Translations under genes and position numbers: made by a program | Source of the DNA: Methylacidimicrobium tartarophylax | GTDB taxonomy: Bacteria > Verrucomicrobiota > Verrucomicrobiia > Methylacidiphilales > Methylacidiphilaceae | Assembly (NCBI RefSeq): GCF_902143375.2 | Contig: NZ_CABFVA020000065.1 | Span: 62,001 to 126,000, forward strand | Length of the DNA: 64,000 nucleotides | Reading direction: 5' to 3' | The notes under the pieces: model-generated | Databases searched by the model: none | Seen by the model: the letters and a program-made list of their open reading frames with translations, nothing else | Told to the model about the DNA's origin: nothing | In this document: positions 6,840-18,111 of the stretch, in pieces | Numbering within the stretch: the stretch's first letter is position 1 | How the letters are laid out: every line of letters starts with the position of its first letter

Positions 6840-8876
6840 TCAACCTTGGAGATGTTGAAATCGGGTGAAAATCGTAAACACTTGCCTTTCCTGCGAAGCA
6901 AGGTGCAGGGGCCAGACGATTCCGAGAGCCGCACCCTGATAATTGTGCTCAAACTCTCCGTTGGCATAGCCGATGGTATAGACTGGGTGATGCCAGAGCG
7001 TGCAGGGCCCCTCGGGCAGCGTCCAGGACCAACGCAAGAAACGGATTTCGTCGACCAGGTCCCAAGACTGGATCCCGGATTTTTCAAAAAGGAGGCCGCA
7101 GGGAAGCTGCTCCCCCTCGACGGAGACAAATCGGTTCCCCTCGGGGGCGAGAAAGCTGTAGTTTGCTTCACAGAGAAAGAGGAGTTCGAGCGGGAGTTCG
7201 CTCTCGTTGCTGATCGTGTATCGAATCCGAAGGGCATCGGGCTCCTCGAGCTCGAAGAGCTTTTGGCAGCGGAGTGCTCTTCGTTCCTGGTCGAGATAGA
7301 TCCCTCCCTCCCGTTCGAGGAGTAGTCGCCGCACGCCCCCGTCCTCCGCAAGCGAAACAATGCGATACGGCAGGTTTACGAAGTCTCCGTGCTCGATGTA
7401 GGACTCCTTCTCGAATTGGGAGAGGGACGTTCCGCCCGGGACGAAGTGTTCCTGGAAGAGATGACGACGATGCCAGTCCTCGACCAGCTCTCCGGGAGGA
7501 AGGTCGGGATAGACCTGGGAATGCCGCCGCAAGGTGTTGGAGACATTGTAATGCGACGGCAGAAAGGCCATCTCTACAAGAGAGCCGCCGTAATCCGGAT
7601 CCACGATCGCGCGGCAGATTTGGGTGCGCAGGACGACTTCCGGCTCGCGATCCCCATCGAGATCCGTCATCTCGGTCGCCGGAGGAGGAGTGATCCGATC
7701 GATCTCCTCTTCGGCTTGGAGGAGCAAACGATAGACGGCATCCCGCAAGTAGTTGGCAAAAAGGCCGCCACTGAGCGCGTGCCAATAAGGAGTATGTTCC
7801 TGGGCTGCGAGCAGGCGATCCCGACAGGTCAGGGAGTCTGCATTCGCGATCCCATGGAGTCGTCGGGTGAGCGAGAGCATCTTGCTGTGCATCCAGTTCG
7901 CCTCGGAATACTTTTCGAGAAACTCCTGCCAAGCTCCGCCATGGAGAAAGCGGAAAAAGCGATCCGCATCGAAGCGGTGCGATAGGTCTTCCCGGACAGC
8001 AAAGTAGGAACGGCATGCGGTTGTAGGAAGCGCATATCCCTCCAGGTCGGTCCGCGCACCGGATGGCAAAAAAACGCGGGGCCAGCGCCCGACCGTGGTT
8101 TCGGCCGGCAGGGGCATGGTAAGCCGCTCTGACTGGCTCTCCAGGTAGGTCAGCCACTCTTCGAGAACCGCTTCCTCATAAAATCGATGGAAGGTGGAAG
8201 GCCAAAAGCCATAAGCCTCCGCACGCTGCGCCAGAATCAACATCTGCGGCTCCGGCCGGTGCCAGAGCTGAACGAGGGAGGCATGAATGTCCCGGAGCGG
8301 ACGGAAAGGGATCTCCGCCGAAAGGCGGGAAGAGATCGGCAGGAGGGAAATGGTAGAAGACAGGTGGCTGGTCAAAAAGGGATGGCAGAGCGCGGCTCGC
8401 TCTATGCCCGCTCGTTCCAGCAGATTGTCTTCCAGCAGTACGTAGTCGTAGCCTCCTTCCGCCAGGAGAGCCGGAAAGTACGGTTCCCAGACCGATTCGG
8501 GCAGCCAGGCGCCGCGCGGGGTCACGCCAAAATGCTCCTGGATCCAGACGACGGTTTTCCGGAGCTGCGCCAGGGCGTCTTCCCGAGGAATCATGCTTAA
8601 GATGGGTTCGTAGAAGCCGCCGCCCAATAGCTCCACCTGACTGCGGGCTACGATCCGGCGGATCTGCTCCAGGAGTCCGGGCTCCTCGTGTTCCAGATAG
8701 GAAAAGAATCCGCCCGAAAAGTGGAGCCCCATGCGAATGCGCGGATGGCGTTCCAAGGCAGCTAGAAAAGGGCGACAGACACGTTCCAGGAAGCGGCAGT
8801 AGGTTTCCGGAAAGTTGCCCAAAGGTTGATGAAAGTGGACAACCCAAACCAACTGCATGGAGTCTAGACGAACCAT
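6840..8876 (-). CDS. GH57 4-alpha-glucanotransferase-like protein, catalytic Asp apparently lost
   Basis: A 678-residue protein resembling GH57 4-alpha-glucanotransferases: motif 1 [10 protein letters not shown] near the N-terminus, motif 2 GGGFYEPI, motif 3 WLPESVWEP (nucleophile Glu kept), and a C-terminal beta domain like DUF1926. In known enzymes motif 4 reads DDGEKFGVWP and contains the catalytic Asp; here the aligned segment is [11 protein letters not shown], so both Asp are replaced. It may be inactive or use a different acid. The ATG at 8876 overlaps the upstream GH57 gene by 13 bp; an internal ATG at 8858 would remove six residues. The expected role is alpha-glucan (glycogen) remodelling, possibly regulatory. 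Confidence 0.82.
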   Translation of the reverse strand: MVRLDSMQLVWVVHFHQPLGNFPETYCRFLERVCRPFLAALERHPRIRMGLHFSGGFFSYLEHEEPGLLEQIRRIVARSQVELLGGGFYEPILSMIPREDALAQLRKTVVWIQEHFGVTPRGAWLPESVWEPYFPALLAEGGYDYVLLEDNLLERAGIERAALCHPFLTSHLSSTISLLPISSRLSAEIPFRPLRDIHASLVQLWHRPEPQMLILAQRAEAYGFWPSTFHRFYEEAVLEEWLTYLESQSERLTMPLPAETTVGRWPRVFLPSGARTDLEGYALPTTACRSYFAVREDLSHRFDADRFFRFLHGGAWQEFLEKYSEANWMHSKMLSLTRRLHGIANADSLTCRDRLLAAQEHTPYWHALSGGLFANYLRDAVYRLLLQAEEEIDRITPPPATEMTDLDGDREPEVVLRTQICRAIVDPDYGGSLVEMAFLPSHYNVSNTLRRHSQVYPDLPPGELVEDWHRRHLFQEHFVPGGTSLSQFEKESYIEHGDFVNLPYRIVSLAEDGGVRRLLLEREGGIYLDQERRALRCQKLFELEEPDALRIRYTISNESELPLELLFLCEANYSFLAPEGNRFVSVEGEQLPCGLLFEKSGIQSWDLVDEIRFLRWSWTLPEGPCTLWHHPVYTIGYANGEFEHNYQGAALGIVWPLHLASQERQVFTIFTRFQHLQG

Positions 8877-11023
8877 TGACGAGCTTCGAAATCCCGGGAC
8901 GGAAAACGGAAGTCGATCGTTCCCCGCTCCGGATATCGTTCCAGAACGAGCTTTTCGCGCAGCAGGCGAACGAAAAAGCTGACCGGATCCTTCTCCTTCC
9001 ATCCGAGCGCTGCGACCGGCACCATCAGGACAAAGAAGTCCTCCCAGGCGGCTGCGCCCCGTTCGTCGGCGACGGAGAAGAGAACCGCATCTTCGGAATG
9101 TTCGGTGCGGACCTTCCACGAGCCGTTCGGCAGAACGGACGCCGTCACGCGACGGATCTGTGGGGAGAGGAACTCCACCTCGATTTCCTCCGGGGCGCCG
9201 ACAAAGTCGATCCGCAGATAGAAGTGTTCTTCGTCAAAGCCGAAATAGAGCTTCTGGCCCAACCGGTTCGGTTGAAACATGGCCGTCTGTTGGACAAGGG
9301 CGTCCACGGTACCGGCTCCCACCCAATCGAAGAAGTTGTCCAATCGGCCCGTAAGCTGCGGGTGAATGTAGAGGCGCGGAATCGCATAGGGCGTGGGAAC
9401 CGTGGGGGCGCAGATCGGGAAGTCGAGATAGGGAGGAGGAGAAAATCCAAGTGCCAGATAGACGTTCCGCAGATGTGTGCGAAAGATCTCGTCGAAGAGG
9501 AGATCGGAGTCGGTCGAGAAATCGGGCCCGTACCACCAGAACCAGTCGCTTCCCTCGGCCGCGTAGAGGGAGCGCATCGCCGCCGCCGTCTTTTCCGCGG
9601 GTAGCGACCGGTCTTCTCCGATCCGGCGCAAGAACTGGCGGGTTCGTCCTAACCATTCCCAGGCACGGTTTTCCTCGGGATCGCCGATCCAGATGTCAAA
9701 ATCGGCGTTGATCCAGGAGCCCGTATGCAGTGCGCCCAGTTCGACTTTCGGACGGTAGGCGTCGAAGTAGTCGCCCGGCCGCGAGGTCCGAAGGCGGCTG
9801 TGGGTCGTGAGACCTTGGTAGAGGGAAGAGAGAAAACGTTCTCCTCCGTCCGGAAAGGCCTCCCAGGCGTTTTCGCCATCCAGGGCGATCAAGACGGCCG
9901 CCTCTTCGGAGGACGCCACCTGGCAGATATTCTCGAAATGGTGGAGGAGAAAATTGGCCGCTTGATCCGGGGGATTCTGCGAGGCTCGAAAGCCGACGAA
10001 ATCCGAAAGAGGCCTTTCGCGGAACAGGGCGTCCACGGTGGTCCCTCCCCAACTCACCGTCCATCCTTGGAAGAGAACCATGTGATCGACGCCCCTGCCG
10101 CGCCAGCGCGGATCCAGTTCCAAGCTTCGGAAAAGAATCGCCTCGTCCGTGAAGAAATAATCAAAACCCGCCTCGCGAAAGAAGGGAATGAGTTCGGGAG
10201 CGACGGACCCTTCCGAGGGCCAGAGCCCTCGGGCCGGTGCTCCGAAAACCTCCCGCATCCTTTTCTGGGCGAGGACCAGATGGCTCCGCACGTCTTCCGG
10301 AGCGCAGAATTGGGGAGGAAGATTGACGTGAGGCATCGACCGACGGGCAAGATTGGTGTCCAGGAGCAGCGGCAGGATCGGATGGCAATAGGGAGAGGTC
10401 GTGATCTCGACCTGACCTCGTTCGATCGCCGCCCGGTAACGGGAGAGCACCGTCCGGACGATCTCCCGGTGGAGATCGAGCAGTTGGCTCTTCTGGTCTT
10501 CGGTGAAGTCCCGCCCCTGTGCGCGCAGTTCCCGGAGCAAGGGGTAGGCCTGGTAAGCCGCAAAGCCGCACCAGGCCAAATTGTAGAGAGTCTGCAGATC
10601 GCGATAGTCTTGGGCGGAGAAGAGGTTGGTCACTTCCGCCAGGTTCTGAAAGTCGACCATGCGGCCGCGTTGATTCAAGAGGTCCCAAAAGCGCGGCAGA
10701 GGACGGATGAGGGTATCGAAATTGGCACGGAAGAAGTGCTCGAGGATCTTTTCTTTCTCCCCCTGACCGAGGTTCTCAGCCCGGATGCGGCTCCAGGCTT
10801 CGCAGTCGTCGATCACCTCGCCTGCCCCGATCTCGACCAGCTGCTCGAGCAGGACGGGGGTGAAGTTGAACGCGACCTTCAGCGTGGGAAATCGCTCGAC
10901 CATCTCGATCATATCGAGATAGCTGTGCACCGCATGGAGACGGACCCAAGGCGTGCGGGCCTTTCCGGTCTGCCGATCGACGTAGTCCGGCTGGTGCATA
11001 TGCCAGAGGAGAACGACATTCAT
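8864..11023 (-). CDS. GH57 family alpha-amylase/glucan hydrolase
   Basis: A 719-residue GH57 enzyme. Motif 1 is LLWHMHQPDY at residues 4-13. The nucleophile region is GLWPSEGSV and the catalytic Asp region is LIALDGENAWE, so both active-site acids are retained, unlike the downstream paralog. A C-terminal beta domain (from about 530) probably binds glucan. There is no signal peptide, so it should act in the cytoplasm on glycogen or maltodextrin. It is followed by the second GH57 gene with overlap and preceded by a GalT-like gene 81 bp upstream on the same strand, suggesting an operon for alpha-glucan turnover together with glgA elsewhere in the window. Confidence 0.87.
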   Translation of the reverse strand: MNVVLLWHMHQPDYVDRQTGKARTPWVRLHAVHSYLDMIEMVERFPTLKVAFNFTPVLLEQLVEIGAGEVIDDCEAWSRIRAENLGQGEKEKILEHFFRANFDTLIRPLPRFWDLLNQRGRMVDFQNLAEVTNLFSAQDYRDLQTLYNLAWCGFAAYQAYPLLRELRAQGRDFTEDQKSQLLDLHREIVRTVLSRYRAAIERGQVEITTSPYCHPILPLLLDTNLARRSMPHVNLPPQFCAPEDVRSHLVLAQKRMREVFGAPARGLWPSEGSVAPELIPFFREAGFDYFFTDEAILFRSLELDPRWRGRGVDHMVLFQGWTVSWGGTTVDALFRERPLSDFVGFRASQNPPDQAANFLLHHFENICQVASSEEAAVLIALDGENAWEAFPDGGERFLSSLYQGLTTHSRLRTSRPGDYFDAYRPKVELGALHTGSWINADFDIWIGDPEENRAWEWLGRTRQFLRRIGEDRSLPAEKTAAAMRSLYAAEGSDWFWWYGPDFSTDSDLLFDEIFRTHLRNVYLALGFSPPPYLDFPICAPTVPTPYAIPRLYIHPQLTGRLDNFFDWVGAGTVDALVQQTAMFQPNRLGQKLYFGFDEEHFYLRIDFVGAPEEIEVEFLSPQIRRVTASVLPNGSWKVRTEHSEDAVLFSVADERGAAAWEDFFVLMVPVAALGWKEKDPVSFFVRLLREKLVLERYPERGTIDFRFPSRDFEARQWFV

Positions 11024-11104
11024 GGTGACGCCCCTTTGGACGCATCCTGGGGAAAGCCCCAGGATGGGTTTCCGCTGCTTTGCGAGAAGTGCAAAAGCCC
11101 CATC

Positions 11105-12130
11105 CTATGTTTCCTCACGAACCCGACGGAGGAAGCTCGCAGCCTCCTCAGGGAAGGTGGTGTTGATGTAGAACCCCGTGCCGTATTCAAACCCGGCGGC
11201 CTGCGCCAACCGGGGAAGGATTTCGATATGCCAGCGAAACTCCATTTCCGCGGGGACCAACTCCCGGACCCGCGCCTGGTGAAAGGGTGCTGTCTGAAGG
11301 ATCAGGTTATAGGCGGGCTTCTGGAGACCTTTTCGGATTCGGCGAAGGACGTGGCGGAGTGCCTCCGCAAGCAAGCCTAGGTGATAATCGTCGAGGGTGT
11401 GGAAGTGGGCGGCGGGAAACTTCGGCATGATCCATGTTTCGAAAGCGAAGCGGCTAGCCCAAGGACAAAAGGAGGCGAACGCCGAGTTTTCGTAGACCAG
11501 CCGATCCCCCGATCTTATCTCTGCCTGCAAGACATCGGCGAAGAGACTTCGCTCCTTGAGCTCGAAGTGGGCGCGGGCGGTCTCTATCTGCTCTTCGACC
11601 GCGCGAGGAACGATCGGGAGTGCGATCAGTTGAGAATGGGGGTGGCGCAGGGAAGCTCCCGCGAGCATGCCGACGTTCTTGAAAACGAAGATGTAGCGGA
11701 AGCGGATGTCTTGAACCAAGTCGATGATCCGAGCCCGATAGGCCCGAAGCACGTCGGTGATGGCCCCTAGGGGTTGATCCTCGAGCTCCTGATCCGGATC
11801 CGGCGTCTCGATGATCACTTCGTGAGCGCCGATCCCATTGATCTGATCGTAGATGCCGACCCCTTCCGGGAAAAGCTCTCCCTCGATGCGAAGCGCCGGG
11901 AAACGGTTGGGGACGACGCGAACCGTCCATCCGGGAGAGTTTGGGGCTCCTCCCTTTGGCCGAATGGCGAAGACCTCGTGGGGGGTGAGGCTCTCGTTGC
12001 CCGCCATGAAGGGACAGAGTGAGTTCGGCGCCTCGGGCAGAGGAGGATAGTCCATCGGACGCTGCTTGCGCTCCGGCGCAAAGACAACCCATCGTTTGGG
12101 GAAAAGCGGTTCTCGGCGCAATTGCGGCAT
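11105..12130 (-). CDS. galT: galactose-1-phosphate uridylyltransferase-like protein
   Basis: A 341-residue HIT-superfamily nucleotidyltransferase. The catalytic motif HPHSQ (near residue 164) holds the His that becomes uridylylated. NRFPAL and the C-terminal EFRWHIEILPRL block also match GalT. The N-terminal zinc site is altered: the usual CPFCPGNE reads CPFMAGNE, so one zinc Cys is Met. Because it sits beside alpha-glucan genes rather than galactose genes, it could handle another sugar phosphate or nucleotide sugar. The family is clear, the substrate is not. Confidence 0.82.
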   Translation of the reverse strand: MPQLRREPLFPKRWVVFAPERKQRPMDYPPLPEAPNSLCPFMAGNESLTPHEVFAIRPKGGAPNSPGWTVRVVPNRFPALRIEGELFPEGVGIYDQINGIGAHEVIIETPDPDQELEDQPLGAITDVLRAYRARIIDLVQDIRFRYIFVFKNVGMLAGASLRHPHSQLIALPIVPRAVEEQIETARAHFELKERSLFADVLQAEIRSGDRLVYENSAFASFCPWASRFAFETWIMPKFPAAHFHTLDDYHLGLLAEALRHVLRRIRKGLQKPAYNLILQTAPFHQARVRELVPAEMEFRWHIEILPRLAQAAGFEYGTGFYINTTFPEEAASFLRRVREET

Positions 12131-12214
12131 ATCGCGATGATCGGACGCTTCCTCTCCATGCAGCTCGGCGTCGTCCCGCGAGCTGAAAAAGGTTGCGAGA
12201 CTTCTCTTCTATGA

Positions 12215-13821
<1,607 letters not shown>

Positions 13822-13852
13822 GAAGCCAACGGAAGCGGAGAGAGAAAACGCC

Positions 13853-16147
13853 ATGCTGCTCTGGTCCTTTGTCACGGCCCTCTTCTTCCTCATCGCGCTG
13901 ATCTGGTATTTCACCGCGACGGAGGAACGGGTGCGCCGCTGGGTGGGCCTCTTCTGCATCGTGATGCTCCTGGCGAATGCCGGTCTTTCGCTCTTTCCTC
14001 TAGACCGGGGGATTCGGCTCGGCCTTGATCTCAAGGGAGGGACGGCCTTTCTCTTGGAGTTGGAAGGCCAGCCTTCCCCGGGGGCGTTGCAGCAGGCCAC
14101 GGCAGTGATCCGGAAGCGGGTGGATAAATTCGGCTTGTCCGAGCCGATCATCCAGCCGGTGGGCCGCAACCGAATCAGCGTTCAGATCCCCGGGCTTGCC
14201 GAAGCCGAAAAAAACGCCGCCCGGCAACAGCTTTCCAAAGTGGCCAAGCTCGAGTTCAAGCTGGTCCACCCGCAGAACGGCCAACTCCTCGCGGAGGTTC
14301 AGGCGGGCCAGGGCCGTATCCCCGCCGATTACGAGCTGCTTTCCTTTGCCCCGGAGGAAGGACGGTCTACCGGATTGCGTCAGATCTTGGTGAAACGTCG
14401 AGCGGAGATGGGAGGGAAGCATGTCCGTCGGGCTTTTCGAGGGTTCGACGAAGTCGGCCGTCCCACCGTGGTGATCGAATTCAGCGAAGAGGGATCGCGC
14501 CGCTTTGGGGCGCTGACCAGCGCCAACATCGGGAGGCAGCTCGCCATCGTGTTGGATGGAGAGGTGCGTAGTGCCCCCGTGATTCAGTCGGCGATCTTTC
14601 GAAGCGCGATCATTTCAGGGGGCAACATGAGCCCCAAGGAGGCGGAAGATCTGGCGAGCGTCCTGGAAAATCCCCTGGAGATGCCGGTCAAGTTGCTGGA
14701 GGAGCGTGGGATCGATCCTTCTCTAGGCCGCGACTCGATCTTGAGCGGAGCAAGAGCGGGATGGGTGGCTTTAGCCCTCGTTGTGGTCTTCATGGTGGCG
14801 TATTACCGCGCAGCCGGGGTAGTGGCTGTGCTCGCCCTGGGGGTGAATCTTTTTCTTCTCTTCGGATTTTTGGCGCAATTCCATTTCACCTTGACCCTTC
14901 CCGGGCTTGCCGGAGTCATCCTGACGATCGGTATGGCCGTAGATGCCAACGTCCTGGTCTATGAGCGAATGCGCGACGAGATCGACGCAGGGAAGCCGAT
15001 CCGTCAGGCAGTGACCACCGGTTTTGAACGAGCCTTCAGCGCCATCTTCGACTCTAACGTCACCGTCATCCTGGTGGCCGTGATCCTGATGTGGCTGGGG
15101 AGCGGACCGCTACAGGGATTCGCCGTCACCCTCGTGTTGGGTATCGTGGCGAATCTCTTCGCCGCCCTTGTGGTGACTCGGAATGCCTTCGAATGGCTCC
15201 TGGCGAGCGGCTGGTTGCAGCGTCTTTCCATGATGCGGATCTTGACGCATCCGAACTTTCCTTTCCTGGCCTGGCGCCGGGTGGCGTGCTGGCTGGCTCT
15301 GGTTCTGCTCGCCGCAGGGCTGACGACCTTCTTTCTCCGCAGCAATAAGCTCCTGGGAGTCGATTTCGTAGGGGGAGACTCCCTTACGGTCGGATACCAG
15401 CAGGAGGCCCCGGTCCAGGAAGTGCGGGCGGCCCTGGAAGGGGCGGGCATTCATCCGAGCATGATGCAATATGCGCGGGAATTCCGGCAACTCTCGCTCG
15501 AGACCCGATACGGCGAGGGTGCGCGTGCGTTAACGGTCCTCCAGCAAAAGCTCCCGTCGGCCGGGTTCGCCAATGCCAGGCTCGACAGTGTGGGCCCTGT
15601 GGTGGGAGAGGAACTGAAAGGACGGGCGATGCTGGCTCTCTCCCTCGGGCTGGCGGCGATTCTGCTCTACGTGACCCTGCGTTACCAGTGGTCGTTTGCG
15701 GCCGCGGCTGCCATTGGACAGCTGCACGACGTTTTGCTTGCCGTGGGGGTCATGGCGATCCTGGGTCAAGAATTCACGATGCCGCTGGTCGGCGCTTTCC
15801 TGACGATTCTCGGCTACTCGATCAACGAGAAGATCGTCATTTCCGATCGTGTTCGAGAGGCGGGCCGGCTGCGCCTCGCCGGTACCTTTTGGGATCATAT
15901 CAATAGCGGGGTCAATCTGACTCTGGCTCGTACGTTGATCACGGGCGGCACCGTTCTTCTGGCCACTCTTTCCATGCTGCTGCTCGGAGGTCCCGTCATC
16001 TCCCCCTTCGCTTTGGCGATTCTCATCGGCGTACTGGGCGGCATGTTTTCCTCTCACTTTCTCACGCCGGCGCTGATTTATTGGTTTCATGAGCTTCGAG
16101 AAAAACGCGGCCGAGTGACGCAGCACCCGGAACCCCAGAGTGCCTAG
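13853..16147 (+). CDS. secDF: protein translocase SecD-SecF fusion
   Basis: A 764-residue single polypeptide joining SecD and SecF, using proton motive force to pull exported proteins through SecYEG. The SecD part starts with a helix, then DLKGGTAFLLE and a periplasmic P1 region, then helices with GMAVDANVLVYERMRDE. The SecF part begins near residue 470 with helices and VDFVGGDSL, and ends with GYSINEKIVISDRVREAG. About twelve membrane helices are expected. Fusion of both proteins is common in some phyla, including Verrucomicrobiota and Bacteroidota. Stop TAG; a repeat copy starts 63 bp later. Confidence 0.95.
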   Translation: MLLWSFVTALFFLIALIWYFTATEERVRRWVGLFCIVMLLANAGLSLFPLDRGIRLGLDLKGGTAFLLELEGQPSPGALQQATAVIRKRVDKFGLSEPIIQPVGRNRISVQIPGLAEAEKNAARQQLSKVAKLEFKLVHPQNGQLLAEVQAGQGRIPADYELLSFAPEEGRSTGLRQILVKRRAEMGGKHVRRAFRGFDEVGRPTVVIEFSEEGSRRFGALTSANIGRQLAIVLDGEVRSAPVIQSAIFRSAIISGGNMSPKEAEDLASVLENPLEMPVKLLEERGIDPSLGRDSILSGARAGWVALALVVVFMVAYYRAAGVVAVLALGVNLFLLFGFLAQFHFTLTLPGLAGVILTIGMAVDANVLVYERMRDEIDAGKPIRQAVTTGFERAFSAIFDSNVTVILVAVILMWLGSGPLQGFAVTLVLGIVANLFAALVVTRNAFEWLLASGWLQRLSMMRILTHPNFPFLAWRRVACWLALVLLAAGLTTFFLRSNKLLGVDFVGGDSLTVGYQQEAPVQEVRAALEGAGIHPSMMQYAREFRQLSLETRYGEGARALTVLQQKLPSAGFANARLDSVGPVVGEELKGRAMLALSLGLAAILLYVTLRYQWSFAAAAAIGQLHDVLLAVGVMAILGQEFTMPLVGAFLTILGYSINEKIVISDRVREAGRLRLAGTFWDHINSGVNLTLARTLITGGTVLLATLSMLLLGGPVISPFALAILIGVLGGMFSSHFLTPALIYWFHELREKRGRVTQHPEPQSA

Positions 16148-16210
16148 CGGGGCGGGGGAAGGGAGTGCCATGGGGGAAGCCGAGGCAGGCGACCAAGAGC
16201 AACGAGAAGT

Positions 16211-16393
16211 TAGCCTGCATATCTCGCAAGCGTTCTCCTGCGGCTTGCGAAATGTACCTGTCTGCTTCGTTGGGACTTGGTTTTCCCTCTCGCAGTATGT
16301 CGTCATACAACTTCAGGGAAAACCTGCGCCCCGCCTTGCATCCAGACCCATTCGCCGCGCCTCGGGTACGAACTTTGTGAGATATGCAGGCTA
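16211..16393 (+). repeat. palindromic TA-bounded repeat, copy C
   Basis: A 183-bp element. Its ends are TAGCCTGCATATCTC and the exact reverse complement GAGATATGCAGGCTA, both including the TA boundary. The inner stem is GGTTTTCCC with GGGAAAACC, and the tip is GTATG-TCGT-CATAC. Compared with copy B, both arms have changed together. The right arm contains the recJ start codon (ATG at 16384), so the first three recJ codons are element sequence. Confidence 0.9.
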
Positions 16394-18111
16394 GTCCTAT
16401 CTGGGAGATCGATTCTCCTGGGGAAGAAGCCGAAACCCTCGGACGGGAACTCGGCGTCTCTCCCTTGCTCGGGGGGCTTCTCGTGGAGCGAGGACATCGC
16501 GATCCGGAGGAGGCCTCCCGCTTCCTCAACCCCAAGCTGTCCGCACTGGAAGATCCTTTTCAGTTGAGCGGCTTGCGGCAGGCGGCCGAGCGGTTGCGGC
16601 AGGCCATTGTCGAAAGGCAGCGGATTCTGGTTTACGGCGATTACGACGTCGACGGAGTAAGCTCCACGGCTCTTTTGGTCCGAGCCCTCCGGTTGCTCGG
16701 GGCCTCGGCGTCGGCGTTCATTCCTGAGCGGGCATCGGAGGGCTACGGGCTCACTCGGAAGGGCCTGGAGCGGGCGTTCCGTCTTTTCTGCGAGGAGAGA
16801 GGGAATCATGACCCCGGGCAGAAACAGCTGCCCGATCTCGTGGTGGCCGTCGACTGCGGCACGACCTCGATCGAGGAGTTGTCTTGGCTCGCGGAGAAGG
16901 GCGTAGAGGCCATTGTCGTGGACCACCATCGGCCCGCCGGCTGCTGGCCACCGGCTTGCGCGATCCTCAACCCTCACCGGGACGGCCGGGGCAGCCATTT
17001 TGCGAGCGCGGGTCTTGTTTTTAAGCTGCTCCACGGGCTCCTCAAGCTGGAACCGGCCTATCGCGAGCGGCTGCGGCTACGGGAGGAACTGGATCTGGTT
17101 GCCCTGGGAACCATTGCCGATATCGTCCCGTTGACCGGTGACAATCGGATTTTCGTCGCCCGAGGCCTGGAGCAACTCGGCCGCCGCCGGTTGCCCGGTT
17201 TACGGGCACTGGCGAGTGTTTCGAAGATGGGCGAGAAGCCGACAGTGGAGGATGTCGCTTTTCGGCTTGCCCCTCGGCTCAATGCGAGCGGGAGGCTCGA
17301 CGACGCGATGGAATCGGTGCGCCTCCTTCTGACCGACTCGCCCACCGAAGCGGAGCAGGGCGCCCTTTCGTTGCATCGGAAGAACCTGCAACGACGGCTC
17401 GTCGAGCGGGAGATGCTCGAGGACGCTCTCGGTACCTTGGAGAAAGAGCCTGCGGTTTTCACCGGCGGGGCGATCGTGGTCGGAAAGAGGGGGTGGCATG
17501 CGGGAGTGGTAGGAATCGTGGCCTCGCGTCTCTTGCGCCGGTTTCACCGGCTGGTCGCCGTCGTCGCCTTTGATGAACGGGGAGAAGGGAAGGGGAGCGC
17601 ACGTGGGATTCCCGGGATGTCGATCGTGGAGGGGTTGCGGGCCAGTGCCGCTCACCTGGAGAAATTTGGCGGACACGATCTGGCGGCGGGCTTTTCCCTT
17701 CGAGAGGAAAACCTGTCTGCGTTTCGTGCGAGCTTGGTACAATGGGCGAGCCGCGCAGGCTCGCCGGAGATCTTCCGTAAACGGCTCAGAATCGCCGGGG
17801 AGCTTCCGCTCTCCGCGGCGGGCCTCCCGCTCTACGAGGAGTTGGAGCGGCTGGCCCCCTTCGGGGCGGGGAATGCCCGGCCGCTCTTCGCCTTTCCCAG
17901 CCTTTTCTTAGAGGGGGTGCCCATTCAAGCACGAGGGTGCACTCGGATCTCTCTTCGTTCCGGCGATGCCCGGCGCGAGGCCTTCGGGTTCGACCTCCCG
18001 GTGAACGGCGTGATCGCAGGCCGCTTTCAAATTGCGGGCCACCTCGACTGGGACTCGCTGGGCAAGCGGGTGCGGGTGCGGATCGTCGATTGGAGAGCGG
18101 AACAGGGTTAA
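16384..18111 (+). CDS. recJ: single-stranded-DNA exonuclease RecJ
   Basis: A 575-residue 5'-3' ssDNA exonuclease used in recombination and mismatch repair. DHH-family motifs are visible: VYGDYDVDGVSS near residue 81, VAVDCGTTS near 154, VDHHRP (DHH) near 179, and the DHHA1-type GGHDLAAGF near 430, followed by an OB fold. A TGA two codons upstream of the ATG limits the N-terminus, and the conserved SPIW region begins at residue 4, so translation must start at this ATG, which lies inside the right end of repeat copy C. No good ribosome site is seen. The TAA stop is the first codon of repeat copy D, so the gene is bracketed by two repeats. Confidence 0.92.
   Translation: MQASPIWEIDSPGEEAETLGRELGVSPLLGGLLVERGHRDPEEASRFLNPKLSALEDPFQLSGLRQAAERLRQAIVERQRILVYGDYDVDGVSSTALLVRALRLLGASASAFIPERASEGYGLTRKGLERAFRLFCEERGNHDPGQKQLPDLVVAVDCGTTSIEELSWLAEKGVEAIVVDHHRPAGCWPPACAILNPHRDGRGSHFASAGLVFKLLHGLLKLEPAYRERLRLREELDLVALGTIADIVPLTGDNRIFVARGLEQLGRRRLPGLRALASVSKMGEKPTVEDVAFRLAPRLNASGRLDDAMESVRLLLTDSPTEAEQGALSLHRKNLQRRLVEREMLEDALGTLEKEPAVFTGGAIVVGKRGWHAGVVGIVASRLLRRFHRLVAVVAFDERGEGKGSARGIPGMSIVEGLRASAAHLEKFGGHDLAAGFSLREENLSAFRASLVQWASRAGSPEIFRKRLRIAGELPLSAAGLPLYEELERLAPFGAGNARPLFAFPSLFLEGVPIQARGCTRISLRSGDARREAFGFDLPVNGVIAGRFQIAGHLDWDSLGKRVRVRIVDWRAEQG

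Noticed and set aside
9725-11380. A 551-residue plus-strand frame opposite the GH57 and galT genes
   Set aside because: It is antisense to two well-supported genes and carries no motif.
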